Source: Saprospiraceae bacterium (GTDB lineage Bacteria; Bacteroidota; Bacteroidia; Chitinophagales; Saprospiraceae). From it: DNA of 64,000 nucleotides. The notes beneath the pieces were generated by a model. It did not search any database. It saw only the letters and a program-made list of their open reading frames with translations, and was not told where the DNA came from. The stretch covers positions 62,001 to 126,000 of the forward strand of contig JADKBS010000020.1 of assembly GCA_016714985.1 (NCBI GenBank), read 5' to 3'. Shown piece by piece: positions 38,477 through 46,820 of this stretch. Position 1 is the stretch's first letter. Each line of letters starts with the position of its first letter. The position numbers and the translations under genes were made by a program.

Positions 38477-39073
38477 ATGGAAAATCTACTTCAAACCTTC
38501 GCCGCCGATTGGACCTGGTTACATGCGACATGTGTAGCAGCAGGCGCACTTATCGTCTGGCTGCTTGCCCGCTGGAAGTCGGTGACGGAAATCAAGGTAT
38601 TGAAATCCGAGCTTGCAACCCGCAACGTCAGCCTGTTTGAAAAAATGGTAGCACTCGACGAAAAGCAGCGGCAAATCGTACGCAACCTGAACGACTCCCT
38701 TCGCCGGATGCTCGAAGCCGCCGCTGCCGGGGATGCCACCAATACCCGCAAATACAGGGAAGAAGTGTCGAACGCCTTCTTGCTCGACCTAATCGGTTCC
38801 TACTACCACTACGCCGGGCTGGGCAGGTGGGTCTATCAGGACAACAAAGCAGAACTGATGGATGACGAACTCATGCCCTTCCTCGAAACTTCGGCAGCGC
38901 TGCTCCGCCAACTGAACGACGAGGCATTGCTGAAACTCACCGGCAGCAAGCCGCTCCAAGTACAAGATTTTGATTTCCAGTTCGCCATCCGCTATATCCA
39001 GCGGCACAGTCCTTTCTGGCACTGGCAGCGGAGACGTGACCTGGACAAAACGGTGAAGACGTTATTTGGATGA
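38477..39073 (+). CDS. Membrane-anchored helical protein
   Basis: The 198-residue protein has one N-terminal membrane helix (ATCVAAGALIVWLLARW, residues about 16-33), then a long coiled-coil-like region (EIKVLKSELATRNVSLFEKM, DEKQRQIVRNLNDSLRRMLE) and a C-terminal globular part ending HSPFWHWQRRRDLDKTVKTL. Topology suggests a cytoplasmic or periplasmic helical domain tethered to the inner membrane. The start is 11 nt after the beta-grasp stop, so the two are co-transcribed. A terminator begins in the stop codon. Family not recognised. Confidence 0.7.
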   Translation: MENLLQTFAADWTWLHATCVAAGALIVWLLARWKSVTEIKVLKSELATRNVSLFEKMVALDEKQRQIVRNLNDSLRRMLEAAAAGDATNTRKYREEVSNAFLLDLIGSYYHYAGLGRWVYQDNKAELMDDELMPFLETSAALLRQLNDEALLKLTGSKPLQVQDFDFQFAIRYIQRHSPFWHWQRRRDLDKTVKTLFG

Positions 39074-39101
39074 CCCGGCAATGTGCCGGGTCTTTTTTTT
39101 T
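39073..39101 (+). terminator. Terminator of the zinc-ribbon/beta-grasp/membrane operon
   Basis: ACCCGGCA, loop ATG, TGCCGGGT, then C and nine T. It closes the operon directly after the last stop. Confidence 0.94.
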
Positions 39102-39119
39102 GAAAATAAATCAAAAGGA

Positions 39120-39150
39120 GTGGGTACCACTTTTTCATAAGCTGCATAAA
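39120..39150 (+). promoter_or_regulatory. Predicted ECF sigma promoter, site C
   Basis: GTGGGTACC, 13 nt, CTGCATAAA, preceded by GAAAATAAATCAAAAGGA. It lies 43 nt before the subtilase ATG at 39194 and directly after the terminator of the upstream operon, so it must drive an independent transcript. Confidence 0.8.
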
Positions 39151-39193
39151 GTAGCTATAAAACATATTTTCAAACCTTTTCAACTTCATAAAA

Positions 39194-40483
39194 ATGAAAA
39201 ATTCAATCTTCTTCCGCCTCATTGCAGCAATCGTTATCATGCTTGGCTTTTCGGCATGTTTCCAAGATTCCATCCAGGACGTATTGCCTGCCCAGCACAG
39301 CACCAATGGTTTCGTCGACGCCACAAACACGGACGTTGAAAAATACATCCCGGCCAAAGGGCAACGTGTGGCAGGCCGCTACATCGTTCAATTGACCAAT
39401 GAAACGATGATGCCCGGTTCGCTCTTGGATACCCTATCGAAAACCAACCGGGAGGCCTTGGCCAAATCTTCCGAAAAAAGGCTGACCGAGCGGAGCCAGC
39501 AAATGGACGGGCTGTTCAAGGAATGGGGGATCGGCAAGGATAAAATACTGCACGTCTATACGGAAGCAATCAGTGGGTTTTCTGCCGACTTGACCGAAGA
39601 CGAGGTAAGCAAATTGCTCGCCGACAAAAGGGTGCTATCGTTGACCGAAGACCATTTGGTGGAATTGGAAATGCCCAAATTCGAGGCGGTTGGGATGCCA
39701 AAAACCCAAACCACGCCCTGCGGGATTACACGCCACAACGGTCCAAGCACTGGTCCTTCCTCTAAGTGGATTTGGATAGTTGACAGCGGCATTTCCCAAC
39801 ATTCAGACCTGAACGTCGTCACCAATAGCACTTTCGCCAAGAGTTTCATCGGTGGCACCCCTTTCGACGATTGCGTGGGACATGGCACCCACGTGGCAGG
39901 CACCGCAGCAGCAAAAAACAACTCGATGGGGGTCGTCGGCATGTCGGCGGGTGCTTCGGTCGTGCCGGTGCGGGTGCTAAACTGCAGCAACCAAGGTACA
40001 CTTGCCAATATAATCGCCGGTATCAACCACGTGGCGCTCTACGACGAGGCGGGCGACGTGTGCAACCTCAGCCTTGGTAACTTTTACGGAAGCGGTTGCT
40101 CGACGAATTCGCCCTTCAAGAATGCCATCAATAACCTTGCGGCATCCGGCACCTGGGTCGTCATCGCTGCCGGGAACGATGGTGCAAATGCTGCCAACTT
40201 CGAACCCGGCTGCCTCAACGGCACCCGGATATTGACAGTGGCCAATATGGACTGCAGCAACAATTGGAATTGGGGCTCCAATTTCGGCATTGGCCCCATC
40301 GATTGGATTGCCGTGGGCACCAACGTCCTTTCCACCTGGCCTGGCAATCAATACAACTATTTGACGGGCACTTCCATGTCGGCCCCCCATGTTGCGGGAA
40401 TCGTCCATGCAAGGCAATCGAATCCGGTGCAATGCGGCTGGGTTTACAGATACAATGTGGGTTACAAGGTGGCCTGTCGGTAA
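39194..40483 (+). CDS. Lipoprotein subtilisin-like protease (S8) with I9-type propeptide
   Basis: The 429-residue protein has a lipobox (AIVIMLGFSACFQ; Cys at about 22), an I9-like propeptide (GRYIVQLTNETMMPGSLL ... SGFSADLTEDEVSKLLADK, about 55-145) and a full S8 domain. The triad is Asp in IWIVDSGISQHSDL, His in CVGHGTHVAGTAAA and Ser in LTGTSMSAPHVAGI; the oxyanion Asn lies in IAAGNDGANAANF. It should be a membrane-tethered, self-activating serine protease facing the periplasm or surface. It is intact, unlike the giant subtilase at 25-30 kb. It lies between sigma site C and the promoter module of TPR-CHAT gene 3. This suggests joint function with a caspase-like protease. Confidence 0.93.
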   Translation: MKNSIFFRLIAAIVIMLGFSACFQDSIQDVLPAQHSTNGFVDATNTDVEKYIPAKGQRVAGRYIVQLTNETMMPGSLLDTLSKTNREALAKSSEKRLTERSQQMDGLFKEWGIGKDKILHVYTEAISGFSADLTEDEVSKLLADKRVLSLTEDHLVELEMPKFEAVGMPKTQTTPCGITRHNGPSTGPSSKWIWIVDSGISQHSDLNVVTNSTFAKSFIGGTPFDDCVGHGTHVAGTAAAKNNSMGVVGMSAGASVVPVRVLNCSNQGTLANIIAGINHVALYDEAGDVCNLSLGNFYGSGCSTNSPFKNAINNLAASGTWVVIAAGNDGANAANFEPGCLNGTRILTVANMDCSNNWNWGSNFGIGPIDWIAVGTNVLSTWPGNQYNYLTGTSMSAPHVAGIVHARQSNPVQCGWVYRYNVGYKVACR

Positions 40484-40551
40484 ACGAACGACATCCCTTA
40501 GCGTTCCTGCAAGCCGCCAATTGGCGATTGTTCATTTTTCTTTCAAAAAAT

Positions 40552-40618
40552 CAGCAGCCGGGTGGAGTCATTTCCGCCCGGCTTTTGTATTTTGGGCCTT
40601 TGTTGAACCTTTAAAATA
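40552..40618 (+). promoter_or_regulatory. Conserved hairpin-promoter module upstream of TPR-CHAT gene 3
   Basis: CAGCAGCCGGGTGGA and TTTCCGCCCGGC pair, then TTGTATTTTGGG, CCTTTGTTGAA and CCTTTAAAA. It ends 8 nt before the ATG at 40627. Confidence 0.72.
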
Positions 40619-40626
40619 TTAGTCGC

Positions 40627-43600
40627 ATGAGATTTTCTTTTTTTTCTGCTTAAATTAGCTCTAATTGGGGTTGGGGTTCTGTTAAGCTTTAGCGCAAGAA
40701 GTCAAGAGGATTTGGTAGTAATTAAATACGGGGCAGTCGACACAATGGAGATTGTGAAATCGTATATCGAGTCTTTAGATTTATATGAAAAAAGAAATTA
40801 CCAAGAAGGTGCCAAGAAGCTTCAATTAGCAAAAATCTATACCAGTCAAGTCAATATAAGAATGACTCATTATACATTGAATTAATAGACTTGTATGCAA
40901 GATGTTGTTTTTTTTCGAGAAATATTGAAAGTGCAATTGACAACTTCAAAGAATACGCAGTAATTTCAAAAAAATATTATGGTCCGAACCACATAAATAT
41001 TGCATACTCACATAAGTCATTAGGGAATTGCTACTTCTCTAAAGGGGAATATACGGAAGCGGAAAAGGAATATAAACAGGCAATAAATATGTACCTAAAA
41101 ACAAATACAAACAAAAATGACCTATCATCTATTTACAACCTGTTGGGCAAGATGAATTCAAACATAGGAATTCTTGATAGCGCTGTTAAAAATTTTAACC
41201 TATCAATTCAATATTGTGAACAAGCTTACTCACCTACTTCACCTAACTGCATACGCTTCAAATTAGGACTAGCAAAAGCTTATTCAGATTTTGAAAAATT
41301 GTCAGAGGCTAATATGATTTACCGAACTATCATTGCCCAAGCCGAAAGAGAAGACTTGAATACGTTAGATTTTGCAGGTGTTTATACTGGTTGGGCTCGA
41401 AATTTACTAGACATGGGATTTCCTGATTCTTCAATCCATCTGCTAGATAAAGCTCTATCTATTCAATATCAATTATTTGGCAAAGAAATCACTGAAATGG
41501 GCCACACATACGCTTTAATGGGCTTATGCTATTCAGAAAAATCGAATTTCGAGAATGCATTAATATTCCATCGCAAATCATTAGAAAATCGAGCGCGCTT
41601 CGAAGGAAAAAAATCTATAAATTATGCAATGAGTCAAGAAAATATTGGTAGCGTATATTATTATTTAGGCAATTTTTCTAAGGCATTAGAACATTACTAT
41701 ATTTCTTTAGAAATTCAAGAAAAAACCTATGCAATTGATAATCCAGATTTTGCAAAAACCATCAATAATATAGGTGAAGCTTTATATGCTTCAGGAAAAG
41801 TTGATGAATCAATAAAATTTCATAACAGAGCCCTGCAAATTAGGCTCAAAAAATTAGGCAAAGACAATCTTGAAACTGCACAATCGTTGAATAATTTGGG
41901 TAAATGCCATACAAAAAAAGGCTTGTATGCTGATGCAATAATGTATTTGAAAGAAGCTGAAGAGATAGCTGAAATCAACTTCGGCCCGACACACCCGGAT
42001 GTGTCCAAATATTTAAATAGCTTGGGTAATTGCTATAAGGATATGGGAGAATATATTGAGGCTACTGTTTATTTTGAAAGAGCTTTAAATATACTAAGAA
42101 ATAATTATTCTGACCTCCACTTAAATACTGTGATAGCGATGTGCAATCTAGCAAAATTAGAGGCAATAACAGGTAATAACATTGGTGCTTTCGCAAAAAT
42201 TGATAGCCTTTACAATAATATTTGTGTTAATAATAATTTTAATAAATATAATTACGAAATGATTTTACCCATTTTGGAAGCCCGTACTATATTTTTGAGA
42301 ACTAGGACAGAAAGATTGGTGGGAAATACAAAAGAAGACGACGAAATTGAGTTGTTAAATGTTTTGTTGAAAAGGAAAAATATTTTAAAAAATCAACTAA
42401 ATTCATTGAATGATATGGCAAGAATAGTTAAAACAAAGGAGTTGGCTGCTGTATCGGAAGAAATTATAGGTGTTTTGCATAAAAAGAATCGCAAGGACAT
42501 AGGATTATGCCTTGATATTTCCGAGAATATTAAAGCCGAACTTTTATCGAAAGCTATGAGAGAATCCAATGCACTTTTATTTGCTAAGATACCAGATTTT
42601 ATATTACAAAAGGAAAAAACATGAGGATAGATATTACATACTATGAAAAACAGCGCCAAGAAAAACTAAACAGCGGCCTCGAAGAAACGGATACTACCGT
42701 GCTGCGTATCTCCAGCATCCTCTTCGACCTGCGGCAAGAATACGAGGCCCTCAAAACCCGCTTCGAGCAGGAATACCCCGACTACTACCGCCTCAAATAC
42801 GACCTCACCACCGCCAGCCTCGCCTACGTGCAGGACACCCTACTATCCCCCACCCAAACCCTCCTAGAATACTTCGTCGGGGACTCCTCCATCTTCATTT
42901 TCACCGTCGGCAAGGGCAGGTACGACGTGGTGGAGGTCAAAAAAGACTCGCTTGAACATTGGGTGAAACAGTTGCAGGGTGGCCTGTACGGTTATTTTGC
43001 CCAAAAGCCCTCCGAACGTACGGACGAACTGTACCGCCAAACCATGCGGCAGTACATCGAGGCGGCACAGCGGCTTTATGCCATGCTCATTGCACCAGTA
43101 CAAGCCCAATTGACCGAAGAAACCATCATCGTCCCCGACGGCGTGCTCGGTTACGTGCCCTTCGAGGCTTTGCTAAAGGCAAAGCCCACGCAGGCCACCA
43201 ATTTTGCAACCTATCCGTTTTTTGTCAAAGACCATAAAGTTTCCTACTGCTACTCCGCCACCCTGCTGCGGGAAATGAAGGAAAAACGTCACAAGCAGCC
43301 GCCCACCAAGCCCTTCGTCGCATTCGCACCCTTCTACGAGGGCAGCTACGAAAAGGCCGAAAGCACCGTGGACGTCCGCTTCGACACCCTCGCCGATGGG
43401 CGGGACACGGTCATCGTTGACGATGTAGTCACCCGAAAGGAGTTCAAGTCCCTGCCTGCCAGCGGCGAAGAAACCGCCACTGCCGCCAAGCTATGGAAGG
43501 GCGACTACTTCCTCAACGCCGACGCCACCGAGCAGCGCTTCTACGATCTGGCAGGCGGCTACCGCATCGTACACCTCAGCACCCACGGCATCGCCGACGC

Positions 43601-44015
43601 ACGGGTGGGCGACTACTCCTACCTCGCCTTTGCGGAGCAAAAGGACAGCATCGAAAATGAATTCCTCTACGTGCGTGACCTCTACAACACCCAGCTCAAC
43701 GCCGACCTCGTCGTGCTATCCGCCTGCGAGACCGCCCAGGGCGAACTGCAACGGGGAGAGGGCATCATCAGCCTGGCCCGTGCCTTCGCCTACGCTGGGG
43801 CCAAGAGCATCGTGACCACGCTCTGGGTGGTGGACGACTCGGCCTCGAAGGACCTCACCAAGGCGTTTTACCTGCAACTGAAAAAGGGGAAAACAAAGGA
43901 CGCCGCCCTGCAAGCGGCCAAGCTGAAACTGGTGAACGGCAAGGACGCCAAACGCCAGCACCCGTTCTTCTGGGCGGGGTTCATTGGCGTGGGGGATATG
44001 AGTGCTGTGAAGTGA
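40627..44015 (+). pseudogene. TPR-CHAT caspase-like protein 3, three frame breaks
   Basis: The ATG at 40627 is followed by a T8 tract at about 40638-40645 that ends the frame early. With seven T it encodes a signal peptide (LALIGVGVLLSFSARSQ). A tandem 5-bp duplication (GTCAAGTCAA near 40850) breaks the frame again; one copy restores KIYTSQYKNDSLYIEL. Ten or so TPR units follow (AT-rich DNA) to 42624. There TGA overlaps an ATG (ATGA at 42621-42624) that opens the CHAT part to 44015. The overlap could be a frameshift (QKEK/MRIDIT) or genuine translational coupling of separate TPR and CHAT chains. The dyad is intact (HLSTHGIADA; LSACETAQGEL). From about 42650 the DNA is almost identical to TPR-CHAT gene 1. 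Confidence 0.85.
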
Positions 44016-44180
44016 TTACTGCTCCAGTATTAAAGGTGGCATCTTTTCTCCTTTGGATACTCGCATTTAAAATTGATGTACAAAATTTGGCCTATAGCAG
44101 TCTCCGTTGAGGGAGGGGTTATCAACAGTAAATGCGTTCATCTACAAAAGGGAAAAAGGTGTCGTCATCTTATTACGGCA

Positions 44181-45125
44181 TTACTTAATGGCATTGAAAC
44201 CAGCCAACAACTTCGCCGCATCCACTTGTCTTGGGTGCTGGTTCTTCGCATCGGCCAATTCTTCAACCAGTTTCAGGAACTGAGCACTATTGTTGGGGCC
44301 TTGTGCAAGGTAGGACAGCGCCAAATACCACTGCGCCGAAAGGAAATCCGGGGCGAATTCATTGTCGGCCACCGCCTTGAATTCCGTGGCCGCCTGCCCA
44401 TAGCGCTTCAAGTTGAAAAGCGCATGTCCCCGTAGGTAGCGCACTTGGCTCTCGTTACCCGCTTCTTTTTTTGCGAGCAGTTCGATTGTCTTAGCATACT
44501 GCTTGGCATCGAATGCCTCCGCCGCCAATTCAAAAACCGATTTTTCGCTCCCCGCACCTTTCAGGCCACTGGAAAAATCGGCCACGTCGTAGTTGTCGTT
44601 TGCCAATGCGAGGTAGCGGCTATTTTGCTGGACGGGCGGCTTATCATTCTTGGGATTTGTCGCAGGTGCCTGAGGTTCGGTGCCTGTGCCCTTTTCTTCA
44701 TCCGTGGCAACTGGCACATTAGGCTGTGGTTGTGGGGTGGTCGGAGCAGCAGGGGTATCCACAGGCCAGTTGTTGGGTTGGACTGCTGCTTCTTTCGGTT
44801 GCATGAAATACCACAGCCCCGAAAACACCAAAATGGCCAAACCCAAGAAAGGCAGCCATTTTTTCCAGGAAAAACCATGATTCGGAGGGGACGCTGGCGC
44901 ATCATAGGGGTTCGGTGGCGGATTGTCCTTCCACTTCCCCAATTTGGCTTTCAGGTCTTTTTCCAGCAGCAGTTCCATCGCATCGTGTTCCAGCCGCCGC
45001 ATGGACACTTCGATGGCAAGCTCCTCGTCCTTGGCCATTTCCTGCTCAAACAGGACGGTCTCGTCCGGCTTCAACTGCCCGGTCAGGTATGCCTCTATTT
45101 TTTCGGTATGTTGATGTTTAGCCAT
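44181..45125 (-). CDS. Membrane-anchored TPR protein, candidate anti-sigma factor
   Basis: The 314-residue protein has a cytoplasmic N-terminal helical part (HTEKIEAYLTGQLKPDETVL, ELAIEVSMRRLEHDAMELLL) resembling anti-sigma domains. One membrane helix follows at about residues 91-110 (WLPFLGLAILVFSGLWYF), then a Pro-rich linker and periplasmic TPR-like repeats (ALFNLKRYGQAATEFKAVAD, AQWYLALSYLAQG). Its ATG lies inside the end of the sigma gene (8-nt overlap, ATGGCTAA), which gives translational coupling at fixed stoichiometry. That is the usual arrangement for ECF sigma and cognate anti-sigma. The TPR part could sense an envelope signal, perhaps the exported TPR-CHAT or protease products. It converges with TPR-CHAT gene 3. 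Confidence 0.8.
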   Translation of the reverse strand: MAKHQHTEKIEAYLTGQLKPDETVLFEQEMAKDEELAIEVSMRRLEHDAMELLLEKDLKAKLGKWKDNPPPNPYDAPASPPNHGFSWKKWLPFLGLAILVFSGLWYFMQPKEAAVQPNNWPVDTPAAPTTPQPQPNVPVATDEEKGTGTEPQAPATNPKNDKPPVQQNSRYLALANDNYDVADFSSGLKGAGSEKSVFELAAEAFDAKQYAKTIELLAKKEAGNESQVRYLRGHALFNLKRYGQAATEFKAVADNEFAPDFLSAQWYLALSYLAQGPNNSAQFLKLVEELADAKNQHPRQVDAAKLLAGFNAIK

Positions 45126-45714
45126 CGTTCCTCCATTGATTTAAAGCCTGCTTTAAAAAAGGGTGCTTCTCGAACACCGCCCGCAGGTACTCCCGGCAGC
45201 GGTACGATTGTTTCTTCGCCATTTCCGGGCTGCTGAAACCCAACAATTCGGCCACCTCCTTTAGGGCATAGTCCAGCTTGTAGTAGCGGAGCAGTTCCTG
45301 GCAGCGGGCATCCAGTTTCGCAATGGCCGTTTCCAGCAGGTCACGCAGTTCGCCATCGAAGACCTGTGCCTCCACGCCTTCCACTTCGCCTTCGTGGTGT
45401 TCGGGCTTCAACTCGGAGACCGGGTCTTTTTTGCGGCGATAAGTGACCCAATGCCATTTGGCGATGGCGTAAAAATAGGTGCGAAGACTGCTCTTCCCAT
45501 CGAACCGCCCTTGACGGAGGTTCCGATCCAGTATCACCAGCGACTCCTGAAATACGTCTTCGCCGTCCTCGGTACTGCCCCCATGCTCCATGACGTATCG
45601 CAACACCCAGCCCTGCAAGTTGTCCTCGTTGCTGAACTGGTACAGCGCCCAGTCCCGTTTCCGGGAATCGCCGCTTTGTATGGCCTCGATGAGTTGTTGT
45701 TCGGAATACTTCAT
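45118..45714 (-). CDS. ECF-type RNA polymerase sigma factor
   Basis: The 198-residue protein has region 2 at about residues 12-95 (EDGEDVFQESLVILDRNLRQ, SSLRTYFYAIAKWHWVTYRRKK) and region 4 at about 125-185 (LLETAIAKLDARCQELLRYY, KEVAELLGFSSPEMAKKQSYRCREYL). It therefore has the sigma2-sigma4 layout of ECF factors. The ATG at 45714 is only 4 nt after the -10-like box of site E, so its own transcript would be leaderless if that site is used. The gene is coupled to a membrane TPR protein, the likely anti-sigma. The repeated bipartite motif upstream of this and four other units is the best candidate for its recognition sequence. Confidence 0.92.
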   Translation of the reverse strand: MKYSEQQLIEAIQSGDSRKRDWALYQFSNEDNLQGWVLRYVMEHGGSTEDGEDVFQESLVILDRNLRQGRFDGKSSLRTYFYAIAKWHWVTYRRKKDPVSELKPEHHEGEVEGVEAQVFDGELRDLLETAIAKLDARCQELLRYYKLDYALKEVAELLGFSSPEMAKKQSYRCREYLRAVFEKHPFLKQALNQWRNDG

Positions 45715-45718
45715 TGGT

Positions 45719-45749
45719 TTAGTGCAGGAATCTGAAATTTGGTGCCCAC
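45719..45749 (-). promoter_or_regulatory. Predicted ECF sigma promoter, site E (autoregulatory)
   Basis: On the minus strand: GTGGGCACC, 13 nt, CTGCACTAA, then ACCA and the sigma ATG. Upstream is an A/T tract as at the other sites. Same boxes and spacing as sites A-D. Confidence 0.8.
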
Positions 45750-46039
45750 TTGGCGGTCAAATTTAGGAAAAAAAATTTATTTCTTTCAAACGCTGCACAT
45801 CAGGCGGGAGCTTTCACTTGGGCAAATCCAACCGTGGAAGGGTGAAATCCTTTATGCTTTTCAGAGAACACCGACCATTTTTACTTTGGAGCGCCAGGTT
45901 TTTGTCCACTTGAAATTGCTGTTGGCCTTTGGCTATTGTATTGGCCTTTGGCCATAAGCAAATGGCCAAAAACTAACGGCCAGAAGTATAATGTTGAGGA
46001 GGCTTGTTCGGACAACCTTCGGCGATGCCCATAAACGAC
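45750..46039. other. Intergenic region with GGCC-word inverted repeats
   Basis: No gene. Around 45922-45984 there are repeated TTGGCCTTTGGC/ATTGGCC words with complementary AAATGGCCAA and CGGCC copies, an irregular palindrome like those at other gene boundaries here. The A/T tract next to site E lies at about 45767-45785. Confidence 0.5.
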
Positions 46040-46069
46040 GAAAGCCGCCACTTTGCAGTGACGGCTTTC
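46040..46069 (-). terminator. Hairpin downstream of tRNA-Ala
   Basis: GAAAGCCGnCACT and AGTGnCGGCTTTC form a strong stem with a TTGC loop, 7 nt beyond the tRNA 3' end on the minus strand. It is likely the tRNA terminator. Confidence 0.75.
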
Positions 46070-46075
46070 TTTTCG

Positions 46076-46149
<74 letters not shown>

Positions 46150-46283
46150 TTTTTGAATATTGCGACGACCCGTTTGTCGTTTGCGGCTGCGAAATTACAA
46201 GTTTTCTGGAAAAACAAAACGGTAGGTTGAAAAAAATCCGATGTGACCCGATTTTTTCGGGTTGCTGTTCCTCCGAACCCTCC

Positions 46284-46466
46284 TCACGCTTCTGGCTGCG
46301 GTGGCCGCTCTTCCTGCCCCTTCGGCAGCTTGCCTGCATTTTTCAGCATGATGAAGATGACCCACTCCAATTGGCCGTTCACGCTGCGGAAGTCCTCAGC
46401 GGCCCATCGCTCCAGTGCAGCGTACAGGTCATCCTCTATTCGCAAGACGAATTTCTTCTTGGCCAT
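46284..46466 (-). CDS. Arc-like ribbon-helix-helix regulator
   Basis: The 60-residue protein (start at ATG 46466) has the Arc-type DNA-binding pattern: KKKFVLRIEDDLYAALERWA at the ribbon and first helix, then FRSVNGQLEWVIFIMLKNAG for the second helix, and a polar tail (KLPKGQEERPPQPEA). The frame can be extended upstream to 46511, but the MAKKKFVLRI start is typical. Such small Arc-domain proteins often repress neighbouring genes; none is an obvious target. The 350 bp on its far side lead to the thioredoxin-family gene. Confidence 0.8.
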   Translation of the reverse strand: MAKKKFVLRIEDDLYAALERWAAEDFRSVNGQLEWVIFIMLKNAGKLPKGQEERPPQPEA

Positions 46467-46820
46467 TTTCTCTAAAGGCAAAGTCCGTGGCCCAACGGAG
46501 TGTCGAGCCACGGAGCTTGTGCAGAATCAGTAAGTTAAAGGCTCCAGCGTGTTTTGTCAGTTTTAAATCCGTGAATGTAATTTGACAGCAAAATAATATC
46601 TAATTGATGATGCAAAGATAGTTTTATGATATTGAAATGATGTCATTTTTGATTTTTTATTTGAAAAAGTTTTCAACACCTCCTTCTGAGGGGCAAACCG
46701 ATTGGCGTTGACAGCCTAACCTTTTTGCCAAAATCCCGTTAATGAGTGCCTAACAACCAGTCGGATAAGCCATCTGAAACCGGTGAACCGATTATCTTTG
46801 CGAATCAAAAAAATCATAAT
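46467..46820. other. Intergenic region with a promoter for the thioredoxin-like gene
   Basis: About 350 bp, AT-rich in 46560-46680, without a gene. TATCTTTG at 46793-46800 matches the Bacteroidota -7 box and lies 20 nt before the ATG at 46821. No clear -33 box is seen. Confidence 0.5.

Noticed and set aside
40303..40345. Additional copy of the ECF motif inside the lipoprotein subtilase (GTGGGCACC)
   Set aside because: Only the first box matches; no YTGCAYHAA at 13 nt, and it lies within the coding frame.
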